Source of the DNA: Vigna angularis
Taxonomy: Eukaryota; Streptophyta; Magnoliopsida; Fabales; Fabaceae
DNA: 64,000 nucleotides
Direction: 5' to 3'
NCBI RefSeq assembly: GCF_016808095.1
Contig: NC_068975.1
Location: 28,757,501-28,821,500 of the forward strand
Below are positions 1 through 12,755 of this stretch, piece by piece. The notes beneath the pieces are model-generated. The model was not told the origin of the DNA, ran no database searches, and saw only the letters and a list, made by a program, of their open reading frames with translations. Position 1 is the stretch's first letter. The number at the start of each line of letters is the position of its first letter. The position numbers and the translations under genes were made by a program.

Positions 1-1463
1 AATTTTTTATATTTGTCAAAATCCTATCAAATTTAACTCATAAAAAACTTTTATTATTTATAGTATTTGTTAGTGGATAAGCTTTGTATAAATTTGGGGA
101 AGATGAAATTCATATCATTTAATGAGATCATGTAGATTTTACTCAATGATAACCATAATATTTTTTGAAGCTCTACATTGTTGATTTCTCAAGCAATATT
201 TGAACCACTTTCTTCAGTAAAAGAAACTCTGTTTTGCGTGAGTTTTTTTTGTTGGTTCCAACTCAACAATTCTAAAAAGTTTCTCTAATTAACAACACAA
301 TGCATCTCACTTTTATATTTTGCTATTCATTTCACTCTAATTTAACATATTTCACGCAAACGTGATACTTAACAAAAATTGTGCAAAGAAAGTAAATTTT
401 ACATGGGATGGAAGTACAAGTTATATGGGTTACTGATTTGTCATAAAGTGGGAGATAAAATTCCATTAAAAATTGCCTCATTGGGCAATCTTGAGAGCAA
501 TCAATAATTATTGGAGAGCAATTCGAGTTCTCCACGTGATAGTGTCATTGTTTTCTTCTTCAACTCACTTTTCATTTCAAATTGTTCCAATAATATATTT
601 TTAATTGCTTTCGGCTAATTTCTTAGATTAAATGATTGAAATAGCAAAAGGTATTATTGTTGGATAGGCTGTGGGGTTGCTTTGAAAACAAGTTTTTTTT
701 TTTAACCCTTGCATTAGATTAAAGATAATTGAGTTATCTAAAAGAGAGAAAATGACATGGAGAAGTATAAAAATTTATATTTTTAGGAATTCATGAGAGT
801 TACTACTAGTGGGAATGTTCCAATTAGTATTGAGATTTATTTATTGGATTTGCTTGAAGGGCTTAAGTACACTAAGGAAGGAATTTCTGATGGGCTAGAA
901 GGCCCATTAATGCTGTAATTCTGATATAGAAATACGTGGCCTTCTCAAATGCATGTTAGTTTTTTTTTAATTTACTATACCAAAAAAGAAAAGAGAACTG
1001 CCACTTTTCTATTTAATAAAAACATAGCTATATGGAAAATTTATGGAAAAAATATAATTTTATTGAAAATTTCATACTTTTACCCTGAATGTTTGATAAA
1101 CAAAACATAGGCAATTGGTAAACTCTTTGTAGGCTTAGATACATATAAATAAATGCTTATATTTATTTTTACTCTTAATTTTAATATTTAACTAAATATT
1201 TTTTATAAATTACTGACGTCAGACAAACCTGTTCAAAAATTACTCTTTTAGGGATATATTTGAATTTAAAGTGAAATTTACCAAAAAAGGATGATGCTAG
1301 TATAAAATAGGTGGTGTGAAAAGTAACTTTAAGAAAAGAAAAAGAACCAAACCTGAGCATGGGCTTTGGTCGTGGCCTAATAGGGAAGTCCACTGATGGA
1401 CCCAAACTTAAACGACAACTGATAAAGCGTCGTGTGGTGTATTGCGGCGTGTGAGCGTCAACC
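1..1463. other. Upstream region of the prefoldin gene
   Basis: AT-rich non-coding DNA. No credible coding exon or transposon end was recognised; the short antisense reading frames here have no family resemblance. It contains GGCCCATT and TGGGCT at 891-908 and another TGGGCT at 1360-1365, which suit a housekeeping promoter for the gene starting at 1464. Confidence 0.6.
1360..1365 (+). promoter_or_regulatory. Site II-type motif TGGGCT upstream of prefoldin subunit 3
   Basis: TGGGCT lies about 100 bp upstream of the prefoldin ATG. A further TGGGCT/GGCCCATT pair is at 891-908. TGGGCC/T (site II) elements are known in promoters of plant genes for translation and growth. The functional assignment here is inferred from sequence and position only. 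Confidence 0.4.
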
Positions 1464-4400
1464 ATGGCTTCTTCGTCTTCAACATCGGGTTCAGGTTCAG
1501 GTTCGGCCCTGACGGAGCGAAGAGGAATACCAGGGGCACAATTCGTGGAGGATGTCCAAACTTACCTCACTCAATCGAGCCTCGATGTTGGCTCAGCCCT
1601 CGCTTTTCTCCAAGAAAGGTTTTCATCTTCATTTTTCTCTTTTATTCTCTCATTTTCGACATTCTCGAAACCTAAAATTTTAAGGATCTGCTTGTTATTT
1701 GTCTCTGGTTGTCTTGATCGTAATATTTTTCGTTCGTAGAGTTTTGTGATTGTATCAGTGTGGTAATTATATCTAAGTTTCAGTTGGTTCTTAGCTAGGT
1801 TAATCTGCATTTTTGCGGTGCCTTGTAATTTTTCTTTATAAATTGAGTATGGAACTGGAGGAAATGTGCTAATTTTCGACTCTGAGAAATGTGTGGGGTT
1901 TGTGATCTAATGATAGTCAATTTTGCCAATAAAAGTTTTAAAAGAATGTGATAGAGTAAATGATGTGAGTTTATAAGTGGTGAAGTTGGTAGGTATTTCT
2001 AAAATTGATTGAGTGTGAAATGACCTTTTTTTATGCAAAGGTGGGAATAGGGATGACAGAACAAGCTGAGCTGAATGTGAGCTGAAGAAGATCAATATGG
2101 TTGATTTTTAGGCTGGATCTTTTGGTCTGGATTTTGGAATGGATAGAATTTTTGCATACAACAACAAGAGCCTCCAGTTGGTCAAGTTGGCTACATGGGG
2201 AGAAAACTTGTACAACATTAAATGAATTATTACCTCGAAATGAGGAAAGGCTGAATGGCGTAGAAGTTATTTTGGATAAACAATCTCTGTTAGGCTACCT
2301 GAAATTATAGTCTGTTTTTATTTTTGTTTCTGTGATTTGAATAGTGGTTAATGAACTATGCAGCTTTTCATGTGACATTGAGGTTGCAATACACGTGATT
2401 CTTTTTTAGATCTTTGAAACATGTCAATGCATGATGCTTAAATATTGTCATTCTTTAGATTCATTAATAAGTGTGCAATTTGTATAATCAACCCATTTGT
2501 TTGGAGATCCACATTGAGTAGGATAAGTTATCTAATTATATAGTTGAACATTGAGGCTCTTTCATCTAAAGAACTAGTTTTTCGGGTTAGGCTTTCCTTT
2601 TGTGCTTAAGTCCTAGCAATTGATATGTTTATTGAGAATTAGAGTATGGAAAGTGATACCTTTAATCTGGATTAAGGTGCAAACTGAATACTAATAGGTG
2701 AGTGAAACAGTCAGAGATAAATGAACTTCGATTAGGTTAGTGTCGACTGTGTCTAAGCTGTTGCAGATGTTGGTCCTTAAGGGAGGTGAGAGTGTTAAGT
2801 GTCTCACACTAAGTAGGATAAGCTACTTGATGTCATATTTAAGTCTCGTGACTCTCTCCCCTTATGGACTAGTGTTTTGTTTTGAGTTGTACTCTTCTCT
2901 TGTGCTTTTGTCCTAACAAATGTTATTAAATGGAGTTTATGTCATGAACCTCCTTCCATCATTATTATTGCAATATGATGTGTTTGACTATTGAACTGAA
3001 TGGTATGTATGGTAGTGATCTAAACTATTCTCCTTGGTTTCTAACCTTTTAGTTATACCAAAATTGTACCAGACATGGAAAAGGAACTAAATGCCCCCAT
3101 CATTGCTAAATGACAGTGGGTTTTTCTGCAAATTCCCATAGGCAATTTGTGAAGGAAGGCCTGCAATGGAAGATCCATAGCCTGTAATTACGTGTTTATC
3201 TGTCAGAAATTTGGCCATCCACAATTTGTAACACTGGTCTCCATTCTAAATTGTCTACCAAATTCTGCCAATGTGTTAATTATACTATGAAAAATTAATT
3301 TTCTCTTGCTCTGAAAGAGGCTTTCAAAACCAAAAGTTCATTTGGAAACTGAAAGAAACGCATATGTGTGAATTTATTTCCTGTTTCCGTGTAAATGCAC
3401 TCTTATTAGTGTTTGTATGAATTAGGATCCATCATGTTTTCCTTGCAGACTTCAGCAATACAAGGTAGTAGAAATGAAGCTTCTTGCTCAGCAAAGGGAT
3501 CTTCAGGTTTAATTTCCCTATAAATCTAATAATAGATAATACTTTATGATATTTCTAGATAAGCCACAATGAGACATACTTATAATTTTATGTTATTATT
3601 CTTTTGTTGGTGTTTTGTTTGAGAGCTAGAAACATGAAATGAAGAAACGCTTATTGTATTTTAACTTAGAATTAGCAGCACCAATTAAAACTTTAACTTG
3701 TCAAAGATCAAGTGTGAATTTGACATTGTTATGCCTGTTTAGGTGTCTGCTGGATGGGATCAAGAAAGCTCTTTTTTCTGTAACACATAATTAATATTAC
3801 TCATCTTGGGACTTGTGCCATGGTTCTAATTCTATAGTTTTTGAAACATATATGGGATTTAACCAGAACAAACAGTTGGGTTCACGCCTAGTGGCTTAGT
3901 TGAGTTGCATTGACGCCATGTAGATTGGTAGGTTTAAATTCCAAACTAAGTTGTATATATTTTTAATTTTGGCGATTCCTAATTGTCTAGGCTTCATATT
4001 TGAAGTAGAATGCTGGTATAGGATGGACTTAAAACAATCTTATTGATTTATTACCAATTGCTAGTTTTAAAATTTCAACTAAAACAAGAAAATGTTCCGG
4101 TTTTATTCTATTTTGGAAAAAATATGCAAACCTAAAATGATTCATCTAAAGTTACTCTAAGGTGAGTATATCCAATATTTTTTTCTTTAGTAATCTAACC
4201 TGCCTATTGCAGTGACACTTTTTTTCTGTGGTTGTTGTCAGGCAAAGATACCGGATATTGAAAAGTGCTTAGATGTTGTTGCTACATTGCAAGCTAAGAA
4301 GGGTACTGGTGAGGTTCGTCTTGAGCCTGATTTTCTATAACAAACTATATCTAAACAAGTAATAATTGTAAAAATTATTTAGGTAAAATATACCCTTAGT

Positions 4401-6591
4401 TATTATCTTGCAAAGTGTCAAGATATTATTGGTCGTTAACTTTTATCAGACAGCTGAACTCTGAAATTGTATGTATATTATTCTGTCAATACATATAGTT
4501 ATCCGGAAAAAATATGCCATCATTTTGTGGTCGTGACCTTTGTTTTAGATATATCCTTTTATTTTTTTCTTGTTGGCAGCTAGCGTGTAGTTTCCTTCTT
4601 TCCATGAAAAGTTGCCAGTTCAGGTCCACATGTTTAATTCTTGGGCTTCATTGCTGCTGCTTATCTCAATTTTCTAGTTATATGGAATCTATTTGTACAC
4701 GTTCTTTTGATTTATTTTTTATTTTTTGGTTATAGTTTTATGTCAGGTTTATACTACATGATAAAGTTCTTTCTGTCTGTTGGGATTTGCGTATCATCAT
4801 CCCCTATAGTTGATTCCAAGTCTCAAGCTATTGGACTCTGCTTTTGTGTTAATGCCTTCACATTGTGCACAATTTGGCGGGTCTAAAACAACAAGGATGT
4901 ACATATACTTTCATATATGTAAAATCTGGCAGGTCTGAAACAAGGATGTGCAAAATTTGTGTACAACAAGGATGTGCTAAATTTGTGCTTAGTTGTGTAA
5001 CTTTTGGATTGGGAAGACTACAGTAGAGGAAACAATGGAATAAAAGAAAAAAAGATATAAAATGAACCCTATGAAAGAGGACTGATGTTGGACTGATATT
5101 CATGTACAACAAGAAGCTTTTGTTCATTATATGCTAGGTTTTCATTTGTATTTGGGAGATTGTCTCCTGAACACATATATCTACCACTCAGCATATCTGC
5201 ACATGCACAATAGTAAAGAACTCAGAATAATAAAGCATTATTAATAAATGCTTGTTTGGTCCATCATTGAACAGTCTCTTACACATGTTAATGTAAACTC
5301 TGTATAACTTGGTCTGTGTCCAGTCCACTCTGATGAGATTTTGGAATGCAGTTTTGGATATCACTTTCCCTTCAGTCCCAGTCACCTCCCTGCCACCCAA
5401 ATTTCAGGCTCAGTTGTTGCTATGAAGTCCTTAGTTATTATTGTAAATCAATTTCTCATCATATTGCATGTCATTAATAGTTTAATATTGAGCATTTGTT
5501 CATACAACCTTTGTATTTCTAGTAAACTTTTTAAAGATTTTACTGCAAGTGAAAAGCGTTAGTTATGTTACAAACTTGTATTTGAATTTAAATACAGGAA
5601 CTACTTACTGATTTTGAAGTATCAGAAGGCATATATTCACGAGCACGCATAGAAGAAACTGATTCGGTGTGCTTGTGGCTGGGAGCAAATGTTATGCTTG
5701 AATATTCATTAGAAGAGGTATTTGTATGTTAGTTTTTAGGTGTTATTTCTGTTCTGTTTCTTTCCCATCCCCCACCCCCTATATAAATAAAGCATATATT
5801 TCTGTTTCAGGCTACAGGTCTTCTACAGAAGAACCTGGATAATGCTAGAGCCAGTTTAGAAGTTCTGATTGCTGATCTTCAGTTCTTGAGGGACCAGGTG
5901 ACAATCACTCAGGTCAGCTTGCTAACTATGGGTTCCATACGCCTCTGCATTTTCCACACCTTCCCATTTAAAGCAAATAAACATAAGAACATTGAGCTTG
6001 TATAGCAGCATGGCGAAAGGCCGTTTAATGCCTTTAGGGGAAGTTTTCAGCAGGAGGGATAGACTGTAGGAAGGTAGAACATAAAAAAGGAATTGAAAAT
6101 TGAGATAAAATGTTTTATTTCACTGGTCAGTTTTCGGCAAAGAAAATGATAAATTTTGATTTGAAATGGAAAAACAAGCGAGTGAAAATGATTTAATCTG
6201 GATCTTCATGTTGAATATGGAAAAGTACACTCACAAACAAACAATGAAAAACAGTGACTCATTTCCATTCATTCCTTCGTTTTCTTAAAACAAGCGTACA
6301 AAGATGCCCAGTCAGCATTTTCTAGACTCTCATTTTCGCATCTTTCATGCACATCTTATCTTTATATCACGCGTTTGAGACACTTGAACCGCTTTTTGTA
6401 TATTGCACAAAGGTTGTTGAGAATGTGTATCGGTAATCTATCATCCAATCTTTTCACAGGGTTCTTGGAAATAATTAATTCTAGTTATTGATATATATGT
6501 ATTTTATCAGGTTACAATTGCTCGCGTGTATAATTGGGATGTGCATCAACGGAGAATTCAACAGGCTGCTGCTCCAACTGCTCAAGAGTAA
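1464..6591 (+). CDS. PFD3: Prefoldin subunit 3 (six exons)
   Basis: Exons: 1464-1618, 3449-3506, 4242-4313, 5598-5717, 5811-5912 and 6511-6591 (TAA at 6589-6591). All introns are GT-AG; the joined frame is open for 588 nt, giving 195 aa, the length I recall for plant prefoldin 3. The start ACCATGG has a strong plant context. Residues 1-20 are a Ser/Gly-rich tail, followed by [17 protein letters not shown] typical of the family. The middle and C-terminal parts ([39 protein letters not shown]) form the two helices of the alpha-type prefoldin coiled coil. Established role: one of six subunits of the cytosolic prefoldin hexamer, which hands nascent actin and tubulin to the CCT chaperonin. Intron 1 is long (1830 bp). 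There is no frameshift or internal stop, so the gene looks functional. Confidence 0.96.
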
Positions 6592-9552
6592 AATGGATAA
6601 TTTATTCACACCTAGATCTAAAATGTAGCACTTATACATTTTCTTTAGAGTTTGATTTTTATCTCTAGCCAATTTATAATTTAGATAAATTGCGGTTTTC
6701 TCTGTCTCCGGTTCGGTTTCACCACAGTAGACTAAGAGGAACTATATTTATGTTGGCTGTTGTCTTGGTCTCTTGTAAAATGCCCATATATTAGGTTGAT
6801 GGGAAAGTTTTGTTCGGTGTGATCATATGGATATATTTTACTCTAATGTGGTTTTACTTGTTTAAGTTTCTATTGCTGATGCTAATTTTAGTTGTCTCTG
6901 AGTAAGCCGAGTTTGAGTCCAAATTCTGCATCTGATAGATAATCATAAAGGCCCCACAGAAAGCTTCGTTTGTGAATGAAATCCATCGACTAAACAACGC
7001 TGAATAAAACGGGACAAGACATCGCTATCGATTGCTCTCTAGTGATGTCAGTGTCATCTTATCTTTCCTCGTAGATCTGGACGGTTTCTAACGAAATATT
7101 AAATTTCTAATCTTAGTCAGGGGTGAGATGATGCCAGGTTTGATTTATGATCCAGTCAACTGGTCTACTGACACAGTTCATGAAAGTAACGGAATAATAG
7201 AAAACTGAGATATTCAGGATCTATTCTCAAAGCTCTACCTGTTTGAATGACATGATATGCGAGTTTGGTTGAGTGGTGCTGTTCATTTCCCCAAACAGGT
7301 TTCTGTCCTGCTTTCAAGCGTTCACATGAAGTTCATATTCATACTAAGTAGTCAATTTTTTTTTGCGTAGACTTTACATTGGGAACCATTGATAATGGGT
7401 ATCTGCATTCTAAACATACCCTATCCATGTAAAGTGTGAACCAGAAAACCCAATAAGTTTAATAAGGTCAGCCTTTACTCATTAGGGTGAACTGAACCAC
7501 CTGCTCCTATTGTCTAATAGCTTCTGTGAATTGGTCCTGTTTGATTTATTAAGGTAATCATAAATTGTGATTTTGGAGTAAAATTGATTTTAAGATATAA
7601 AATTTTGTTATCTAACACTAATATGTTAAACTAATTTTAGCTCAACTACTCTCAGTGTGTATGGCAGCAATGAATGAAAGATGTGAAATGGTATGCATTT
7701 GAAAATACAGTCAAAGTTTAAACTGCTGAATAAAAAACACGTCAGTATCTTAAAGTAATCGTTTCCTGTTCCAAGCTATACCAAGTGTCTAACCATATAA
7801 TCTTATACTGTATCTCTTTTTTAAGTTTAAAGCCAACTTATCTTGCTTTCAGTTTACAGTGTAACAGTTGAAGTGTTGTCTTGATGACGATGCCGGGTAA
7901 AAAAAATATAGCAGTCTTGGTGGCCAAAATATGGGTCACAGCTAATGTATGAATTTGGTAAGTAGGGTTTTTGTAGCTTGAATAAAATATATTGGCAGGG
8001 TCAAACCTAAATATATTTCCAAGAACACTTCAAGGTATAGCTATGGTTGACCTCGTTAGATGGGACCCTTCCCTATTTATTGGCTGGACCCAGACCTTAA
8101 CTGAAGTCGGGTCATAGTCAATACCACCCTTCCACACGAGTTTCCATAAGTGAAATGAATCGAGTTAGTTGAAATTTTAAGTTCTGATTTAGTTTGAGAA
8201 AAGAAAAAAAGGTTTTGAAGATTGATTCATTTGCCCAAAAGAATCACAAAGGTTGAGCTCACCTTGTTGCTGTAAGTTTCTCTCTACCTATCTTTGATAA
8301 TGAAATCTCCGCAGACCATTATTGAGCACAATTTCGAGTTGAGAAAGTTATAAATGTGTAAAACATCAACTTTTCTTTTTCTTTTTTTCTTCTGAACTTC
8401 ACTTTCATACACTAAAAATTTCACATCATAGTAATTGAGACTAAACATAATTTATAGACATTTTACTCTGTTCATCCATTAAGATATACATATACATTAG
8501 AGAAAGGGGTTTAAGTCACTCTTATGCTAATCTATAAAAATGTTTCACATACCTTAGACATCAAATAATAGTTCATAAAGACCCTCATTAACCCATCATT
8601 TGCTAATAATAAGAAAATCATGATAGACCATTTAACATAAAAAAACAAATAAAATCAATTAACAATGGCAAGGAATTCAAATTTAAGAATATAACAAAAA
8701 TTAGACAATTTCTCCAAGAACAATGATGTAAACTAAGTTAAATTTTGGTTAACTAAATTTAAATTCATATTTACCTAAGTGATCTTTTTTAAAAGGAAGT
8801 TAAGTTTTAAATCATTCAGTTACTACTGTGATCCACATGCAACAAATAACAAAATAAAAAACTGAAAATATGAGAAGAAATGTGAAAATTCACTTAATAG
8901 ATCAATTACCTGTCAAATGTGAAAGAGAAAATTATAAAAGATTCTCTTAGGATATTTGAATAAACTAGGAAAAAATAAATTTTAAAGAAATAGTGATTTA
9001 CAAAGAATTATTTTTTTAATAATCTTATAAATTTAATTTAATTAAAATATTTTTAATTAACATTAAATATTTTTTCTCTGAATCCATAAAAATAAGTTTT
9101 TACGTAGCCACGCTTGAACTTTTCTAAAGTGAATATTTACTTTAGAAAGAAAATAATTTTATTAAAAAAAAGTAACAAATTCTATTGCGGTGCATATAAA
9201 AACTATAGATGTTGCGTCCCTTTCTTTAATTTCGCCCCCCAATTTTCATACTTTCTTTCTAAGAAAATACTCCCTCTTCTATTATTTATAACTCTCAAAT
9301 TTAAAAGGAATGCATATTTATTATTATTATTATTATTATTATTGTAAGCCATAAATCTTAACGTGGCTTGTATTAATTATTTTAGCCAAAATAACCTAAC
9401 TAATATGATATGAGAGAGTCCATTGACAAATATCTAAAAGACCATTAATAGCAAACACAATTAAAAAAAAATATAAATTTAGGACAAATTTATTGCTAAC
9501 AACTAAACTAACTACTCTTGAGAAAAAAAAAACTTAATTAACTACTTTCTTT
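6592..9552. other. Intergenic region after prefoldin, nothing recognised
   Basis: The first few hundred bases should hold the prefoldin 3' UTR. The remainder is AT-rich, becoming very AT-rich after about 8350, with no coding exon, RNA gene or transposon terminus recognised. A short ATT microsatellite occurs near 9319-9343. Confidence 0.6.
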
Positions 9553-10049
9553 TAGAGTTGTCAAAATGGGTCACGAGCCAACTCGGCCCACCACGGGTTC
9601 GAACTGGGTTAGATTTGAAAAAATTATATTTTTTTTACGGGTCAGATTTAAACTCGGCTCACTTAAACCCGGTTCATGCGGGTTGGTCCACCCATCAACC
9701 TAATTTTATTTTATTAAAATTTAATTTTAATTTTATAAAAAAATATTTATTATTTTTTTTGCTTGAAAAAATTATTTAAATTATTTATTTTCAAAATTAA
9801 TTAAACACTCTTATTGGGAGTGAAATTTTGGATGAAATTTGTTCAGATTTGAATTATATAAATTTTGTAAAATTTTTTTATTTGAAAAAAATTATAATTA
9901 ATCAAGCTAGTGAGCCAACCTGTTTATCCACCAACCCGTGGTGGGTCAGGTCGGATTCGAATTTTTTTGACTCACTAATAAATGAGTCGGGTTGGATTGA
10001 CTCACTAAGTGATCAACCCGTTATGAGTCGGGTCGGATAAAGAGCTCTA
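9553..10049. mobile_element. hAT-like MITE, copy 1
   Basis: Starts TAGAGTTGTCAAAATGGG and ends with the inverted equivalent (GGTCGGATAAAGAGCTCTA). Just inside are GC-rich blocks (GAGCC, CGGGTT, GACTCACTAA) that closely match the right part of the element at 21680-22597. The centre is AT-rich and non-coding. No 8-bp target duplication could be read, so the exact tips are approximate or eroded. The short reading frames across it are not genes. Confidence 0.7.
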
Positions 10050-11665
10050 TATAATTGAGAAGTAAAGAGTGAGTATTAAACAAAAATAAGCTGAACTAAT
10101 GCGTTAAAATTATAAATTATATTTAACACCTGTATATTAAGAAAATATGAGGATTGAAGAAGAATATTATAATAGAAATATTAAAATTATATAATATTTT
10201 ATAAATGAAATTCTTTAATATGTCCTTTTAAATATACTTTATTACGTAAAAGAAGATCTACATTACTTTTTAAAACGTTCCTGGAATGAAAATATTGTTT
10301 GCTTTTAACTTTTTGTTTGTAGTATGAGATTTTCATATGATTTTATAATTTTTGCATCTTTATGGATAGTTTTAAAACTTTAATAAGCAGTAAATATCTT
10401 TCTAAACTTAATATAGAATAATAAATTTTAACTATTTTTTCTAGTGGCGTCCCTAGAAAAATATTTTCCAATTAACTTGGGATACAATTTCTAATGATTC
10501 TATTTATTATTATTTTAATTCTACGGAAAAAGTTCCTTTTTGATTTTTTTATTATCAAAAATGGCATAATTAATTGCTATTAGTTAACTATTTCAATTGG
10601 ACTATACGTTATTATTATTATTATTTTGTCGTGGTATTTGAGTATGGAATAGAAGTGTATTATCTACACTTGTAAAATATTTTTATGGTTCAGAAAGAGT
10701 CAAATGATTTTGAACGGAAACACTTTGTTTTTAGATTCCAAAGGAAATGACAAAAAGATAACTAAAACCTTCTCCAATTTCTAGAAAACAACCGTTGACT
10801 GTGCCATTTTCCAATTTATTTATTTATTTTATTCTTTTGTGGTTACGTATATATTCCTCAATTCTCGGTCTAATGAAAACATTCACATTAATTTTAAAGA
10901 AAAATCTAAGTCAGGAAAAAAATGAGAATACAATAAATTCAAATAAAGTTATTTTCTGATTTTCAATTTTACCTGAAAATGAGGTTTTCTTAATCTTAGG
11001 CATTCCAAAGTCAATTGGTGTATTTAGTTTTTATTATGGTTAAATACTGGTGACCAAACAATTGTTTTAATTTTATAGTGTATTGGAAAATAATAGTTAA
11101 GTTTGGAATTGGTCATCTTCTCTAGTAAATGAATTAAAAAAGAGTTTATTTGAATAGATACATAAATATTCGCACATAATGCCATCTAAATCATCATATT
11201 TGTGGCACTCTTTAGTTTTTTCCTAGTCGCTGCTACTTCACTAACTTTATTCTCTTTTTTCTTTTTTTTGGTATTTTTTTCTAACTCATTCGTTATTGAA
11301 TCAAATTATCTCAAAGTTGTTATTGAATTGTGTTTATGTTGAAATGAGACCAAGATAACCGTTTGAAGAGTTTCTGTCTCTACTCCTTGCTTCCTGTTCC
11401 AGATAACCGATCAGTGTAAGAGAGTGACCTGTAAAATACACTCTAACGTTCAACTCAGAATTTTTCTTAGGCCTTTTGTAATTCAATAGTGAGAAAAAGT
11501 AAATTTTACCTCGAAATTAAACCCTTATTTATAGAGTTTAAAAGAATCTAATCAATTAATTTACCTCTTAATGATCATTAATGTAAAAATTAATTGTTTA
11601 ACACTAGCCGTTGTGACATTAATAGAGTCTTAACTCTGTTCAACGGTTGTCGGGACCTAGCGGTC
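10050..11665. other. AT-rich intergenic region, nothing recognised
   Basis: No coding exon, RNA gene or repeat boundary recognised. It ends at the insertion site of the Copia element, whose 5-bp target duplication starts at 11666. Confidence 0.55.
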
Positions 11666-11670
11666 ATGAT
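11666..11670. repeat. Target-site duplication ATGAT (left copy)
   Basis: ATGAT lies directly before the 5' LTR and is repeated directly after the 3' LTR at 15998-16002. This marks one intact insertion event. Confidence 0.92.
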
Positions 11671-12710
11671 TGTTACCAATGAGGAGCATTGGTCTCTTAA
11701 AGCTACTGTGAAATTTTGATGATGATAAAAGCTGAAGAATTAAAGACTCTAAATGCATCTTTGTTAAACGCATTTTGTAGAAACAAATGTATAGGATAAA
11801 ATGTAATGATGTAAAAACTCTTAGAAGTTTTCGTATTTAGTGAGTCATTGCACAAATAATCGATTATCAGGAGGAATAATCAATTATCATGAGCTAGTTT
11901 AGAAGAGAGTTGCTTGCGCCAATAATCGATTATTACACAGAATAATCGATTATCACTGTTTCATTTAATTCGGTCCAAGTCTCTGGAATAATCGATTATT
12001 GCTCAGGATAATCGATTATCACTTTTTTGAAAACCCCATAACGGACACAAATAATCGATTATCACTTATGATAATCGATTATCAGTGGCAGTTGGGAGAT
12101 GTCTTTTCAGTTTTTGATCATGCACGAAACTAGGCTTATAAATAGAGGTCTTCACAGCTCTTAGAAACTAACTTTTCAATTGAGAGTATTAGAGCTTTGT
12201 GCCTAAGGGAAGCTCTCTGTGAGTGAAAAGGATCTATGCCATTTTGAGAATACAGTTTGTCTGAGGAAGTTCTCAAAGTGATAGAGTGCTTTTGTCTGGT
12301 CTTGTGAATAGGAGAAGCTCGCGCTTTGTGTGTCAAAGGTCGGAGCAGTTCTCTTCAAGTTGACAGAGCTGTTGCTTCCGGTTCGTGCGTCGAAGGAAGC
12401 TCTTTCGGTTCGTTTGTCGAAGAAAGGTGTTTTCTATTCTTTGCTCATTTCATTTATCTTGTAATCTGTACAACTATATTTTTAGTGAACGACTGGACGT
12501 AGAATCTTTTGATTCGAACCAGGATAAAAATTCAGTGTTGATTTTCTTGATCCCTAAACTCTTAGCACATCAACTGTTCGATAAAAGTTTGCTAAGAAAA
12601 TCAATTTTTGAAACCAACTATTTTAACTTGTGTTGTGATCGTTACACGCTTTCCGCTATCTATATTTTATTTCGCTGCACGACTCTATAACGGTACCGAT
12701 TGTTCCCACA
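11671..12710 (+). repeat. 5' LTR of the Copia element (1040 bp)
   Basis: Near-identical to 14928-15997. It has four pairs of AATAATCGATTATC-type palindromes at 11855-12083, then a TATA box (TATAAATA, 12137-12144) that places the expected transcript start near 12170. The R/U5 part contains repeated CGGTTCGT-CGAAG-type words. Compared with the 3' LTR it lacks about 30 bp near 12486. Confidence 0.93.
11855..12083 (+). repeat. Array of four paired palindromes in U3 (5' LTR)
   Basis: Eight copies of the 14-bp motif AATAATCGATTATC, with small variations, start at 11855, 11875, 11921, 11941, 11987, 12007, 12050 and 12070. Within each pair the start-to-start spacing is exactly 20 bp; pairs recur every 66, 66 and 63 bp. 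Each motif centres on the palindrome ATAATCGATTAT. The array ends 53 bp before the TATA box, which suggests enhancer sites for a dimeric DNA-binding protein. Confidence 0.9.
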
Positions 12711-12712
12711 AT

Positions 12713-12724
12713 TGGTATCAAAGC
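12713..12724 (+). other. Primer-binding site, initiator tRNA-Met type
   Basis: TGGTATCAAAGC begins two bases after the 5' LTR. It differs by one base from the TGGTATCAGAGC used by most plant Copia elements, complementary to the 3' end of initiator tRNA-Met. This fixes the orientation as plus strand. Confidence 0.85.
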
Positions 12725-12755
12725 TTGCTTTGATAGTTTTTCAAATTTTTCGAAA

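Noticed and set aside
9553..10049. Search for an 8-bp target duplication at hAT copy 1
   Set aside because: The flanks (CTTTCTTT and TATAATTG) do not match, so no duplication is claimed.
12385..12690. 101-codon frame in the 5' LTR
   Set aside because: Lies in the R/U5 part of the LTR and is not maintained in the 3' LTR because of the indel.
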